Notes: generated by a model not told the origin, from the sequence alone. Positions 17,064 through 25,825 are shown, numbered from the stretch's first letter. The stretch: DNA of 64,000 bases from Caulobacter flavus (GCF_003722335.1 NZ_CP026100.1:4624001-4688000); one strand, 5' to 3'. Made by a program: numbers and translations.

Positions 17064-17369
17064 ATGACCTTGGCCCCGCGCATCACCTTTGCACTCGCCC
17101 CGCCGCTCCAGGCGCGCTGGATTTTGACGATCGCCGTGGCTGTCCTGGTGCTGACCGCCGCCATGGCGTTCGTCGTCCTCGTCGTCGCCCAGCCCTCGCC
17201 CCTTTCCGCAGCGCCCCGCGCTGCGGCCACGCCTAGCGGGCCGCTCGCCAAGGCGGGCGACCCGCTCTGCGCGGCCGCCTTGGCCAAGGCGCGCGACACC
17301 CGTGGTCTGAGCGCGCAGGAGGCGATCGACGCCTCGACCGCCATGCTGAGGGCCTGCGCGGCCGACTGA
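17064..17369 (+). CDS. Small membrane-anchored hypothetical protein
   Basis: 101 residues with one strong transmembrane helix (WILTIAVAVLVLTAAMAFVVLVVA, about 19-42). A probably periplasmic Ala/Pro linker and a helical tail with two cysteines follow (DPLCAAALAKARD...MLRACAAD). The paired Cys spacing suggests a disulphide in the periplasm. I do not recognise the family. It stands alone about 100 bases before the KGG gene. Confidence 0.5.
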   Translation: MTLAPRITFALAPPLQARWILTIAVAVLVLTAAMAFVVLVVAQPSPLSAAPRAAATPSGPLAKAGDPLCAAALAKARDTRGLSAQEAIDASTAMLRACAAD

Positions 17370-17470
17370 TCCGCGCTGGCCGCCGGTCGGGAAGATGGCT
17401 TCCCAGCCAAGCCGTTGGAACACTTGCGCCATCGACAAGCTTGTCTTCCCGTCAGCAACGGGAGCCCCCC

Positions 17471-17668
17471 ATGGCCTTGCACGCCGAAACCGCCTCCACG
17501 TCCAAGCGCGGCTTTGCCGCCATGTCGCCGGAAAAGCGTCGCCAGATCGCGGCCAAGGGCGGCGCCGCCGTGCCCCCGGAAAAACGCAGCTTCTCCCAGA
17601 ACCGCGACCTGGCCGCCTCGGCCGGCCGGGCCGGCGGCTCGTCCAATCGCTCGCGCGCCGAGGCCTGA
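17471..17668 (+). CDS. KGG-motif general stress protein
   Basis: 65 residues with the tandem stress-induced KGG motif: RGFAAMSPEKRRQIAAKGG then NRDLAASAGRAGGS. The family is related to E. coli YciG and is small, hydrophilic and stress-induced, with unclear molecular function. The ATG at 17471 is chosen because GGGAG lies just upstream; an in-frame ATG at 17441 would add ten residues. It ends one base before the next ATG, forming a two-gene operon. Confidence 0.85.
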   Translation: MALHAETASTSKRGFAAMSPEKRRQIAAKGGAAVPPEKRSFSQNRDLAASAGRAGGSSNRSRAEA

Positions 17669-17669
17669 C

Positions 17670-18032
17670 ATGGCCCTGTTGACCAAGGTCAAGCAGGGTG
17701 TCGGCGCGGCCAGCGTGATCCTGGGTTTGGCGGCCCTGATCGCGCCAAGGCGTTTCGCCGGCCTCATCGGGGCCTCGCCCGACACCTCGGCCGAAGCCAT
17801 CGCGGCCTTCGGATCGCGTGAACTGGCGGCGGGCGCGGCCCTGCTTGCGCCCGTCAAGTTCGGCCCGTTCCTGTGGCTGCGCGTCGCCGGCGACGCCATG
17901 GACCTGGGCGGCCTGGCTTTGGCGGGACGCAAACCCGCCGCCGACAAGAAACTCCTAGCCATCGCCTCGGTGGCGGTGGTGGCGATCACCCTTTTCGACC
18001 TGGCCCTGGCGCTGGATGGGGATGGAAACTGA
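17670..18032 (+). CDS. Small multi-pass membrane protein
   Basis: 120 residues with three or four hydrophobic stretches: GAASVILGLAALIAP, REL-AAGAALLAPVKFGPFLWLRVAG, and a C-terminal LLAIASVAVVAITLFDLALAL. The pattern (LAPRRFAGLIGA, FGSRELAAG, RVAGDAMDLGGLAL) is that of small DUF4267-like membrane proteins often found beside stress genes. Function unknown. It directly follows the KGG gene and is very probably cotranscribed with it. Confidence 0.65.
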   Translation: MALLTKVKQGVGAASVILGLAALIAPRRFAGLIGASPDTSAEAIAAFGSRELAAGAALLAPVKFGPFLWLRVAGDAMDLGGLALAGRKPAADKKLLAIASVAVVAITLFDLALALDGDGN

Positions 18033-18298
18033 TCGCGCGTAAGCTCGCGTCGATGGAAACTCTATGGCGGCCGGTGCGACAGAGGGTTCTCGCGCCCGCG
18101 CCTCGACGCTGAACGGCCCGCACGGCGGCCCTACGTTCCCACGCGCCAAGCCTATCGAAGGCCGTTCTCACGCGTCCCTCGCCCCGTTTGAGCTTTTGTC
18201 CGCTCGTCGCCGGCGGATAACGCCCGAAGTCTAGGGGGGTGACGAGCCCTGGGGGGCGTGACCTTAGACGACGCGCCCCATCCGAGGGCGGTGACGGA

Positions 18299-19438
18299 TC
18301 AGAACCCTTCTTCGTGGATGATGGCCGTGACCGGGGCGCGCTTGAAACGCACGCCGCGATAGGTCGCCTCAGGCGGGTCGCCCTGGCTGATCGCGCCGGT
18401 TTGCGACAGGAAGGCGTCCCACTGGTCTTCGGGCAGCAGAAAGGCCAGGTCCGCATCGCCGTCACGACTGGCCTCGATCTCCTGATCGGCTTGTTGCTTG
18501 ATGCTCATGTCCGCCTCCTCCCCAACCAACGCCGGGGGCCCTGGCCCGTTGCCGGACGTCTCCGCCCCTTCACCCAGGAACTCAAGGATCGCCGCGTTGA
18601 CCGCCGCCGGCTGTTCCAGGTGCAGCCAGTGTCCGGCCTGCGGCACGACGATCAGACGTCCCGCCTGGCAGAGGGACAGGGCCGCCCGGGCCAGACCCGG
18701 CTCGAGGAAGGCGTCGCCCTGTCCCCACAGCACCAGGACCGGCGTGGTGATGGCGGGTGGTCGCGCCTGCGCCCGGCGCAGACGCAAGGCCCGGTAATAG
18801 TTCAGCATGGCGCTCAGGGCTCCAGGCTGCGCCCAGGTCCACTCATAAGTCGCAAGATCCCGGTCCGAAAAGGTCCCTGGCCGGGCGCTGCCGCGCAGCG
18901 ACGCCTTCAGAGCCGCATAGCCGAAGGCGCGCAAGGCCAGCTCCGGCAGGACGGGCGGCTGGAACATCGCGACATAGGCGCTGCGCGCCGCCTGCCGCGG
19001 ATGGGCGGCGGCGTAGGCGGCCAGCTGGTCGGGATGGGGCCCATCCATCAGCACCGCGCGGGCGACGAGGTCGGGATAGAGGTTAAGGACCCGCCAGGCG
19101 ATCACCGCCCCCCAGTCGTGGGCCACCAGGTCAAAGCGCGAAACCCCGCACGCCTTGGCCAGGCCCAGAACGTCTGCGGCCAGTATGTCCAGGTGATAGG
19201 AAGCCACGGGTTTGGGCGCCGCGCTGCCGGCATAGCCGCGCAGATTGGGCGCGATGACACGATAGCCGGCCTGGGCCAGGGCCGCGATCTGCCGGCGCCA
19301 GCCCCACCAGAATTCGGGAAAGCCGTGCAGCAGGATGACCGGCGCGCCATCGGCCGGCCCCGCCTCGACCACCACCAGATCCAGGCCGTTCACCGCACGA
19401 TGGGTCAGGGTCCAGCCCGGCTCGATGAGGTCATGCAT
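18299..19438 (-). CDS. Epoxide hydrolase-like alpha/beta hydrolase with C-terminal extension
   Basis: 379 residues. Residues 1-300 are an alpha/beta hydrolase of the epoxide hydrolase type: oxyanion motif LLHGFPEFWWGWRRQ, nucleophile Asp in VAHDWGAVIAW, cap tyrosines and the catalytic His in QAGHWLHLEQP. After a Gly/Pro linker there is an unusual 69-residue tail starting MSIKQQADQEIEASRDGD. That tail has its own ATG (18508) preceded by GGGGAGGAGG, so it may also be, or once have been, a separate gene fused in frame. The substrate is unknown. Confidence 0.8.
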   Translation of the reverse strand: MHDLIEPGWTLTHRAVNGLDLVVVEAGPADGAPVILLHGFPEFWWGWRRQIAALAQAGYRVIAPNLRGYAGSAAPKPVASYHLDILAADVLGLAKACGVSRFDLVAHDWGAVIAWRVLNLYPDLVARAVLMDGPHPDQLAAYAAAHPRQAARSAYVAMFQPPVLPELALRAFGYAALKASLRGSARPGTFSDRDLATYEWTWAQPGALSAMLNYYRALRLRRAQARPPAITTPVLVLWGQGDAFLEPGLARAALSLCQAGRLIVVPQAGHWLHLEQPAAVNAAILEFLGEGAETSGNGPGPPALVGEEADMSIKQQADQEIEASRDGDADLAFLLPEDQWDAFLSQTGAISQGDPPEATYRGVRFKRAPVTAIIHEEGF

Positions 19439-19443
19439 GGTCG

Positions 19444-19617
19444 CTACCCGCCGCCGACGCCGCTATTGACCCGCCCCGTGCCGGCGCAGGCCGGGCAGGC
19501 CCGCTCCTCGATCCGGCCGATTCCAGCGCAATCAGGGCAGAGATTCTCGCCGGTCCCGGGGGTTACGGGCGGGGCCTCGTCGCCGGGCTTAAGGGGAACT
19601 TGCGGGGTCTCGGTCAT
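19444..19617 (-). CDS. DnaJ-type zinc-ribbon small protein
   Basis: 57 residues with two CxxCxGxG-type elements (CPDCAGIGRI and CPACAGTGRV), the zinc-binding pattern of DnaJ's central domain, behind a Pro-rich leader. It probably binds one zinc ion; function unknown. The ATG of MTETPQ is preceded by GGAG. It lies just upstream of the hydrolase gene on the same strand (five-base gap) and is likely cotranscribed. Confidence 0.7.
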   Translation of the reverse strand: MTETPQVPLKPGDEAPPVTPGTGENLCPDCAGIGRIEERACPACAGTGRVNSGVGGG

Positions 19618-19659
19618 GGCCTTTGCTCCGTCCTCGTCGCGGACGGCGACGCCAGCTTC

Positions 19660-19685
19660 AACGGTTGGCCGCCGGGCCTCGTTCA
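19660..19685 (-). promoter_or_regulatory. Possible EcfG promoter of the zinc-ribbon/hydrolase operon
   Basis: On the minus strand, TGAAC (19685-19681), 17 bases and CGTT (19663-19660). One base of the -35 differs from GGAAC. It lies 42 bases before the ATG. Confidence 0.4.
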
Positions 19686-19904
19686 CCTCTTGCGCAAATG
19701 CGAACGCGCCGCCGCATCACGCCTGAGATCGCGCACACGCCCAGAGCCCAAAAACCTCCACACTGGCCAAGGCGCTCTTATCCTCGCCCGCCACGCCTAT
19801 TTCGAAACCGCGGCGAACCTGCGCTAAGCGTGCTCGCAGCGCCTTGGCGCGCCGGGGGTGAATCCTTCCGCGGCCTCGCGCGTTGTGAGCCCAAGGAGCG
19901 CAAC

Positions 19905-20147
19905 ATGACCCAAGCCGCCAACGACGATCGCCGCTTCAGCGTCCATGCCGATCATGCGGGCCGCCATCACGCGCGCATTGTCCACGAACCCACGTTCGAG
20001 GCCGCGGCTGTGGCCTATCTGGAAGACCTGGCCATCGCGCCCGACGAGGACGAGGCCATCCGCGTGATTGTCCGCGACCTCGACGGCGGCGGCGAGCATT
20101 GCTTCCGCGTCGACGTCGAGACCGGCCAAACCGCGCCTTGCGGCTGA
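19905..20147 (+). CDS. Small conserved hypothetical (DUF5961-like)
   Basis: 80 residues: FSVHADHAGRHHARIVHEPTFE then AAVAYLEDLAI, and a C-terminal IRVIVRDLDGGGEHCFRVD. The pattern resembles small alphaproteobacterial proteins I associate with DUF5961; this match is from memory and uncertain. AAGGAG precedes the ATG. It lies 71 bases upstream of ku, on the same strand. Confidence 0.6.
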   Translation: MTQAANDDRRFSVHADHAGRHHARIVHEPTFEAAAVAYLEDLAIAPDEDEAIRVIVRDLDGGGEHCFRVDVETGQTAPCG

Positions 20148-20149
20148 CC

Positions 20150-20174
20150 GAAACGAATCACCGCGAGCCTCGTT
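20150..20174 (+). promoter_or_regulatory. Possible EcfG promoter of ku
   Basis: GAAAC at 20150, 16 bases and CGTT at 20171-20174, one -35 mismatch from GGAAC-N16-CGTT. It lies 44 bases before the ku ATG. In Sinorhizobium some ku genes are under the RpoE2 general-stress factor, which makes the match more credible. Confidence 0.45.
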
Positions 20175-20218
20175 GAGTCCCAGCGCCCCGCCCGCACAGG
20201 CGCCGAAGGACAAAGACC

Positions 20219-21142
20219 ATGGCTTACCGCCCCACCTGGCAAGGACATCTCCGCCTCTCGCTCGTGACCTGTCCGGTGGCGCTCTACACGGCGACCAGCA
20301 GCGGTGGCGAGGTGCATTTCAACCTGATCAATCCGGAGACCAACAACCGGATCAAGATGGTCACCACCGACCCCGACACCGGGCCGATCGAGCGCTCCAA
20401 GCTGGTGAAAGGCTATGAGGTCTCCAAGGGCGAATACATCCTCCTGACCCAGGACGAGATCAACGACGTCAAGCTGGAGAGCACCAAGACCATCGACATC
20501 GAGCGGTTCGTGCCGGCCGAGGACATCGATCGCCGCTACTGGGACAATCCCTACTATCTGGCCCCCGACGGCAAGCTGGCCCAGGAGGCCTTCGCGGTGA
20601 TCCGCGAGTCCATGGCCCGCTCCGGCCAGATCGCCCTGGGCCGTGTGGTGATGTCGACGCGCGAGCGTCTCCTGGCCCTGGAGCCGAGCGGCAAGGGCAT
20701 CTTGGCCTACACCCTGCGCACCGATGCGGAGGTCCGCGACGAGAAGGAGGTCTTCGGGTCGATCAGCGACAAGGACGCCGATCCGCAGATGATCGCCATC
20801 GCCCAGAAGATCATCGAGCAGAAGGAAGGCCCGTTCGATCCCAGCCAGTTCGTCGATCGCTATGAAGAAGCCCTCAAGGACCTGATCAAGGCCAAGCAGA
20901 AGGGCCACAAGGTCGCCAAGGTCGAAGAGCCCGAGGACACCAATGTGATCGACCTGATGGCGGCGCTGCGCGCCAGCCTTGGCGGCGACGGCGCCCCGAA
21001 GTCCGGCGGCGAGAAGGCCTCGACGGCCCAAGCCTCCAGCAAGGCCGCGGGCAAGACCGCCGCCAAGGCCAAGACCCCGGCCAAGGCCAAGGCAAAGCCC
21101 AAGGCGTCCACCGGTCAGGGCCGGACGCGCAAGGCCGGCTAG
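20219..21142 (+). CDS. ku: Ku protein, non-homologous end joining
   Basis: 307 residues of bacterial Ku, which binds double-strand break ends as a homodimer and recruits LigD. The core is complete: WQGHLRLSLVTCPVALYTAT at the start, NRIKMVTTDPDTG, VKGYEVSKGEYILLTQDEI, and IDRRYWDNPYYLAPDG. The C-terminal ~60 residues are a Lys/Ala/Pro tail typical of DNA-binding Ku tails. It converges on the TolA-like/ligD operon with overlapping stops. A stress-type promoter is visible upstream. Confidence 0.95.
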   Translation: MAYRPTWQGHLRLSLVTCPVALYTATSSGGEVHFNLINPETNNRIKMVTTDPDTGPIERSKLVKGYEVSKGEYILLTQDEINDVKLESTKTIDIERFVPAEDIDRRYWDNPYYLAPDGKLAQEAFAVIRESMARSGQIALGRVVMSTRERLLALEPSGKGILAYTLRTDAEVRDEKEVFGSISDKDADPQMIAIAQKIIEQKEGPFDPSQFVDRYEEALKDLIKAKQKGHKVAKVEEPEDTNVIDLMAALRASLGGDGAPKSGGEKASTAQASSKAAGKTAAKAKTPAKAKAKPKASTGQGRTRKAG

Positions 21143-21687
21143 GTCTCGCCGCCCGCCTCGCGGTAAGCGCGCCGCGCCTTGTCCAGCGCCGCCTCGGCGG
21201 CCTTGCGGTCGCGGCTCCAGCGCTGACGCGAGGCGGTCTCCTCGCGCTCCAGAGCCTCCCGCCGCGCCTGGAATTGGGCCTCCTCATCGATCCGCTGTTG
21301 GTTGATCGCGGCCAGGGCCTTCTCGGCCGCCGACAACTCCGCACGGTTCGGCGGCGGACGCTCGGGCTGGCGCGCCTTGGCCTTGGGCACGAGCTTGAGG
21401 TCGGCCTTCTTGGGCTTGGGCGCATCGGGAACATCCGGCAGACCTGGCTCCAAGCTGAACGGGTCCTTGCTGCCCACCGCCCGCCGCAACGGGACCTCCG
21501 GGTGGGCCAGGGCCGCGGCCACGGCGTCGGGATCGTCGATGATCTTGGCGCTGCCTTCGGCGAAGAGGTTCTGGCGTATGCCCCAGGCCTCCAGCGCCGC
21601 CTTCTGGCTCGGCGCGGCGACGATGGTGTCGTGAAAGCCAAACTGGGCGCCGAAGACCTTCAGTCGTAGCTTGGAGGGTTTCGCCAT
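21139..21687 (-). CDS. Hypothetical protein linked to ligD
   Basis: 182 residues. The N-terminal part (MAKPSKLRLKVFGAQFGFHDTIVAAPSQKAALEAWG) forms a small folded domain. The C-terminal part (about 115-180) is a charged Glu/Arg/Ala helix, probably coiled coil. Proteins of this shape are often found beside ligD and ku in Caulobacter relatives; no biochemical role is known. The ATG lies 11 bases after the ligD stop, so it is cotranscribed with ligD. Confidence 0.65.
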   Translation of the reverse strand: MAKPSKLRLKVFGAQFGFHDTIVAAPSQKAALEAWGIRQNLFAEGSAKIIDDPDAVAAALAHPEVPLRRAVGSKDPFSLEPGLPDVPDAPKPKKADLKLVPKAKARQPERPPPNRAELSAAEKALAAINQQRIDEEAQFQARREALEREETASRQRWSRDRKAAEAALDKARRAYREAGGET

Positions 21688-21698
21688 GGCCGGCCAGC

Positions 21699-24347
21699 TC
21701 AGACCTTGCCGAGCCGCGCGATGGCGGTCTCGAGCGGGCGTTCTCCGTCGCAATAGTCGTCCCACGCCGTCAGCTTGGGCAGCAAGCCCGGGACGGTGCG
21801 CAGCGTGAACTTGGCCGGATCAAGGCCCTTCTTCACCTGGGTCCAGGCGATCGGCATCGACACCGGCGCGCCGGGACGGCCTCGCGGAGAGAGGGGCGCG
21901 ACCGCGGTGGCCATGCGGTCGTTGCGCAGGTAGTCCAGGAAGATCTTCCCGGTCCGCTTGGCCTTACTCATCACGATCAGGTAGCGATCGGGATCGTCGG
22001 CGGCCATGGCCTTGCAGACATCCCGGGCGAAGGCCTTGGCGATGTCCCAGTTGAGCCCTTCGGCCAAGAGCGGCGTGACCACGTGCAGGCCCTTGCCGCC
22101 GGTGGTCTTGCAGAAGGCCGTCAGCCCCAGGTCCTGCAAGCGATCGCGCACCTCCCGCGCGCCCTCTATCACCCATTCGAACGGCACGTCCGGCGCCGGA
22201 TCAAGGTCGAAGACCAGCCGCCCCGGCTGCTCGGGCAGGAAGGGTTCGCTATTCCAGGGGTGCAGTTCCAAGGCCCCGACCTGGGCGGCGGCGACGAGGG
22301 CTTCGACGCTGTCGAACTGCAGATAGGGCTTGCGGTCGCCCCAGACGGTGACCTCCGAAATCAGCGAAGACTGTCCCTGGCCGGTGTGACGCTGAAAGAA
22401 CTTCTGCTGACCCTCGATGCCGTCGGGCATGCGGATCATCGAGCAAGGCCGGCCGCGGAGGTGCTCAATCATCCACCCGCCGACCGCCTCGTAATATCGC
22501 GCCAGCTCCAGCTTGGTGACCGGCCGGTCGTCGCCGGCGTCCGGCCACAGCGTCTTGCCGGCGTTGGAGATGGTCTGGCCCATGACAACAGCCGAGCCCC
22601 GCGGCGTGACGCTGGCCGCGCCCACCTTGACCGTTCCAATGGCGGGCTTTGCCTTCTGCGCCTTCGGCTCGGCCAGGGGGGTGATCGCCGGCGCCGGCTC
22701 GATGGTCTCGACCTCGGCGGCCGGCTTGTCCTCACGCAGGCCCTTGAAGGCGGCCTGGCGTAGTTGGCCATCGGCCGTGAAGCCCTCGTATTCGATCTCG
22801 GCGACTAGTTCTGGCCGCACCCAATGAACCTCGCCCTGGCGTCCCGCGCGACTGGGTCCCTCCTTGCCCACGAAGGGCGAGGTCTTGGTCTCCAGCGCCT
22901 TCAGCCGAGGCAGGATGACGGCGACCTTGTCGCGCCCGAACCCGGTGCCGATCCGGCCGACATGGACGAGTTCGCCCTCGCGGAACACTCCGGCGATCAG
23001 TGAGCGGAAAGCGCCGTTGGTCGTCGTATAGCCGCCGATCACCACCTCGTGGCCGGCCCGGCACTTCGACTTGGTCCAGGCCTCGCCTCGGCCCGAGCGA
23101 TAGGGCGCGTCCAGACGCTTGGAGACGATGCCCTCCAGGTCCATGCGGCAGGCCGACAGCAGGACCGCGTCCCCGCCGGTGATGAAGTGATCGACATAGC
23201 GCAAGGTCGGACCGGAGGCATCGACATGGGCGGCGAGGCGATCCTTGCGTTCGGCGAGCGGCAGATCGCGCAGGTCCTCGCCCGCCTCGAACAGCATGTC
23301 GAATACGAAGAAGACCAGAGCCTTGGTGTCGCCCGACGAGATCGCCGCCTGAAGGGCGGCGAAGTCGGGCGCGCCGGTCTCGTCCAGGGCGACGATCTCG
23401 CCGTCGATAATGACGTCGCCCAGCATGGCCCCAGCGGCGGTGATTTCCGGAAACTTGGCCGACCAGTCCAGCCCCTTGCGGGTGCGCAAGGTCGCCTGCC
23501 CACCGACCGTGCGCAGTTGCATGCGATAGCCGTCGAACTTGATCTCGTGAGCCCAGCCCGGCCCGTTGGGCGGCTTGTCCACGGGCTTGGTGAGCTGGGG
23601 CTCGACGAAGTCCGGCAGGGTCTCGACGCGCCTGGCCTTGACGGCCTTGCCGGCCTTCGCAGGCGCGATCAAGCCGGCCGGGGCGCTGTCGTCGCGATCG
23701 CTCTGCCAGACCGCGCCGGCCTCGGTTCCCGCGCCGGTCATGAAGGGGGTGGCCGCCCTGCCCTTGCCGTTGGTGATCTCGGCCAGGTTGCGACCCGAGG
23801 CGATCGACCGGTCGTCGTCGCTAGGACCGTTGGGATTGCCGACCTCGGCGGCCTCGTCGCGATGCTTGATCAGCATCCAGCTGGCCCGGCCCTTGCTGTC
23901 GCGCTTGGTGCGCACGATGACCCAGGAGCCGTGCATGCGCCCGCCTTCCATGACGAACTTCAGTTCGCCCTTGGCCAAGGCCGCGCCGATCTTTTCGAAG
24001 CCCTTTTCGGGCGCCCAGTAGCCACGGTCCCACAGCATCACCGTGCCGCCGCCGTACTGGCCCTTGGGGATCGTCCCTTCGAAGTCGCCGTAGTCGAGCG
24101 GATGGTCCTCCACCTCCATGGCCAGGCGCCGATCGGCCGGATCGAGCGAAGGCCCCTTGGGGACGGCCCAGGACTTGAACGTGCCGTCGTACTCGAGCCG
24201 CAGGTCGAAATGCAGGTGCGAGGCCGCGTGCTTCTGGATCACGAAGCGCAGGGCCTTGGAGGGCAAGACCTTCTTATTGCCCGACGGCTCGGCCGTGCGG
24301 GAAAAGTCGCGCATCTCCTGATACTTGGCGAGTTTAGCGGCGGCCAT
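21699..24347 (-). CDS. ligD: DNA ligase D, multifunctional end-joining enzyme
   Basis: 882 residues with the three LigD modules. First, a 3'-phosphoesterase at about 30-185 (FVIQKHAASHLHFDLRLEYDG, IPKGQYGGGTV). Second, an ATP-dependent ligase at about 245-530 with the adenylation Lys270 in HEIKFDGYRMQ. Third, an archaeo-eukaryotic primase-type polymerase at about 595-880 with the metal-binding DLDP in LVFDLDPAPD. It processes, fills and seals ends presented by Ku. AAAGGAG precedes the ATG. The order phosphoesterase-ligase-polymerase is the common proteobacterial one. Confidence 0.96.
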   Translation of the reverse strand: MAAAKLAKYQEMRDFSRTAEPSGNKKVLPSKALRFVIQKHAASHLHFDLRLEYDGTFKSWAVPKGPSLDPADRRLAMEVEDHPLDYGDFEGTIPKGQYGGGTVMLWDRGYWAPEKGFEKIGAALAKGELKFVMEGGRMHGSWVIVRTKRDSKGRASWMLIKHRDEAAEVGNPNGPSDDDRSIASGRNLAEITNGKGRAATPFMTGAGTEAGAVWQSDRDDSAPAGLIAPAKAGKAVKARRVETLPDFVEPQLTKPVDKPPNGPGWAHEIKFDGYRMQLRTVGGQATLRTRKGLDWSAKFPEITAAGAMLGDVIIDGEIVALDETGAPDFAALQAAISSGDTKALVFFVFDMLFEAGEDLRDLPLAERKDRLAAHVDASGPTLRYVDHFITGGDAVLLSACRMDLEGIVSKRLDAPYRSGRGEAWTKSKCRAGHEVVIGGYTTTNGAFRSLIAGVFREGELVHVGRIGTGFGRDKVAVILPRLKALETKTSPFVGKEGPSRAGRQGEVHWVRPELVAEIEYEGFTADGQLRQAAFKGLREDKPAAEVETIEPAPAITPLAEPKAQKAKPAIGTVKVGAASVTPRGSAVVMGQTISNAGKTLWPDAGDDRPVTKLELARYYEAVGGWMIEHLRGRPCSMIRMPDGIEGQQKFFQRHTGQGQSSLISEVTVWGDRKPYLQFDSVEALVAAAQVGALELHPWNSEPFLPEQPGRLVFDLDPAPDVPFEWVIEGAREVRDRLQDLGLTAFCKTTGGKGLHVVTPLLAEGLNWDIAKAFARDVCKAMAADDPDRYLIVMSKAKRTGKIFLDYLRNDRMATAVAPLSPRGRPGAPVSMPIAWTQVKKGLDPAKFTLRTVPGLLPKLTAWDDYCDGERPLETAIARLGKV

Positions 24348-24359
24348 TGGCGGCTCCTT

Positions 24360-25307
24360 TCAGGAGCCTAACGACCAAGCCGGTCGGGGTGATCCCATGT
24401 CGCTCGCCCGCGAGACCCCTGGCCTCCCCGACGCCAGCCCCCCGACCGCCCGCGCGACGGCGTCTGGTGCGGCGTGATGGACCATGTGGCCCACGCCCGG
24501 CAGAAGGTCGAAGTTCGCCCGCGGGGCCAGACGGGCCAAAAGGGCGCCATGGACGAGCGGATTGGCGACGACGTCAGCGGAGCCGCAGAGGACGTGCATC
24601 GGGATCGCAAGGCCGGGCGCCCTGGCCAGAAGCGCCAGCAGATCGGGCCCCGCCGCCAGGCAATCCTCGCCCACCCGTCGCGTGGCGCCCGCCTCGCCGG
24701 CCATCGCGAAGGGAAAACATCGCTCGACCGCTTTTGGCATGGGCTGAGGCAAGAACATCGCCCGCCACAGTAGCGGCAGCAGCGCCGCATCGAGGCCCTC
24801 ATGCGACCAGCCGGCCAGCCACCCGCCAAAGATCGGCGCGCCGCGCGGTCCAAACAGCAGATGTTCCAGGCGCCATTCGGGAACCACCAGCGGCGAGAGC
24901 GCGACAAGGCCGGCAAAGCGCTCGGGTTCCTCCAGGGCCATGGCCAGGGCGACGGCCGCGCCGAAGGAATGGCCGACAAGGACCGCCTTGCCGACGTCCA
25001 AATGCGCCAGAGCCTGGTTGAGGATTCGCGCCTGGCGCAGGATGCCCGCCTGGCCGAGCCCCTGGCGCTGGCTCGTCCCAAGGCCAGGGCGATCCAGGGC
25101 GATCAAGCGGCGGCCTGGAAGATGGTCGGTCAACGGCAGCAGCATGTCGTCCAGCGACGTCAGCGTCCCGTGGATCAGGACGACGGCGTGTTCGCCCTCG
25201 CCTGCCTGCGCATAGGCGATTTCGCCGCCGTCCACGTGGACGGCTCTGCGCTCATAGGGCTCGCCCAGCCGCGCGAGCAGAGACGGCGCCAGGCCTTCGG
25301 TGATCAT
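24360..25307 (-). CDS. Alpha/beta hydrolase
   Basis: 315 residues: VVLIHGTLTSLDDM oxyanion region, nucleophile Ser in VGHSFGAAVALAMA, the acid in LCGSADVVANP and the His in PGVGHMVHHAAPD. It is a soluble esterase/lipase-like fold without a signal peptide; the substrate cannot be told. It ends 12 bases before the ligD start on the same strand, so readthrough into ligD is possible in addition to any local promoter. The last ~20 residues (MGSPRPAWSLGS end) lie beyond the fold. Confidence 0.8.
   Translation of the reverse strand: MITEGLAPSLLARLGEPYERRAVHVDGGEIAYAQAGEGEHAVVLIHGTLTSLDDMLLPLTDHLPGRRLIALDRPGLGTSQRQGLGQAGILRQARILNQALAHLDVGKAVLVGHSFGAAVALAMALEEPERFAGLVALSPLVVPEWRLEHLLFGPRGAPIFGGWLAGWSHEGLDAALLPLLWRAMFLPQPMPKAVERCFPFAMAGEAGATRRVGEDCLAAGPDLLALLARAPGLAIPMHVLCGSADVVANPLVHGALLARLAPRANFDLLPGVGHMVHHAAPDAVARAVGGLASGRPGVSRASDMGSPRPAWSLGS
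24370..24395 (-). promoter_or_regulatory. Possible EcfG promoter of ligD
   Basis: On the minus strand, GGATC (24395-24391), 17 bases and CGTT (24373-24370): one -35 mismatch. It lies within the end of the upstream hydrolase gene, 22 bases before the ligD ATG. Confidence 0.35.
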
Positions 25308-25343
25308 GGCTCACCGCCAAACCGACCGGCGCCGAGGCCTGCG

Positions 25344-25375
25344 CCGTCGGCCTCGCTTGCCTGCAAGGCCGACGG
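25344..25375 (-). terminator. Candidate terminator hairpin after the DUF3597 gene
   Basis: A perfect ten-base stem (CCGTCGGCCT with its complement) with a 12-base loop just beyond the DUF3597 stop. No T run follows, so termination is uncertain. Confidence 0.35.
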
Positions 25376-25381
25376 ACCCGG

Positions 25382-25795
25382 TCACTGGTAGAGGCTCGCG
25401 GGGACCTGGCCCCCGTTCTCGGCGAGCTTCTTCATCACCGCCTTATGCAGGGCGATGTTCTGTTCGGCGCTGCCGGCCTCGCGGACATGGACGCCCAACT
25501 CTTCGGCCAGGCCCTTGCGCGCCTCCAGGCTGGAGTCGAGCTGCAGCAGCTTCAGGAGGTCGACGATCGAGGTGCGCCAATTACCGCCGCCGCCCTGGAT
25601 GTCGGCCATCGAGGTCAGCACCGCCTCGACATCCACGGGCGCGGGGGGCGACGCCGCCGGCTGAGGTGTCGGCTGGGGCGCCTGGGGCGTGATCGGCGCC
25701 TGCGCCGTTGGAGCTGCGGGCGCCGGCTGGGCCGGGGTCGCCGCGGGCTTGTCGTGGTGGAAGATCTTATCGACGATCCTGGAGAAAAGACCCAT
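25382..25795 (-). CDS. DUF3597 domain protein
   Basis: 137 residues. The sequence starts MGLFSRIVDKIFHHDKP, has a Pro/Ala/Gln linker, then the DUF3597 domain (about 57-137) with NWRTSIVDLLKLLQLDSSLEAR, LAEELGV and HKAVMKKLAENGGQVP. It is a small LysM-associated helical domain of unknown function. It follows the DUF4142 gene by 30 bases and should share its stress promoter. Confidence 0.88.
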   Translation of the reverse strand: MGLFSRIVDKIFHHDKPAATPAQPAPAAPTAQAPITPQAPQPTPQPAASPPAPVDVEAVLTSMADIQGGGGNWRTSIVDLLKLLQLDSSLEARKGLAEELGVHVREAGSAEQNIALHKAVMKKLAENGGQVPASLYQ

Positions 25796-25825
25796 CGGCC
25801 GCTCCTTGTCTTTTTGTTGAAGGGG

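Noticed and set aside
17406..17431. GGAAC-N17-GCTT before the KGG gene as an EcfG promoter
   Set aside because: Two of four -10 bases differ from CGTT; too weak despite the plausible gene.
23049..24371. Long plus-strand frame opposite ligD
   Set aside because: Shadow frame; ligD is unambiguous on the other strand.
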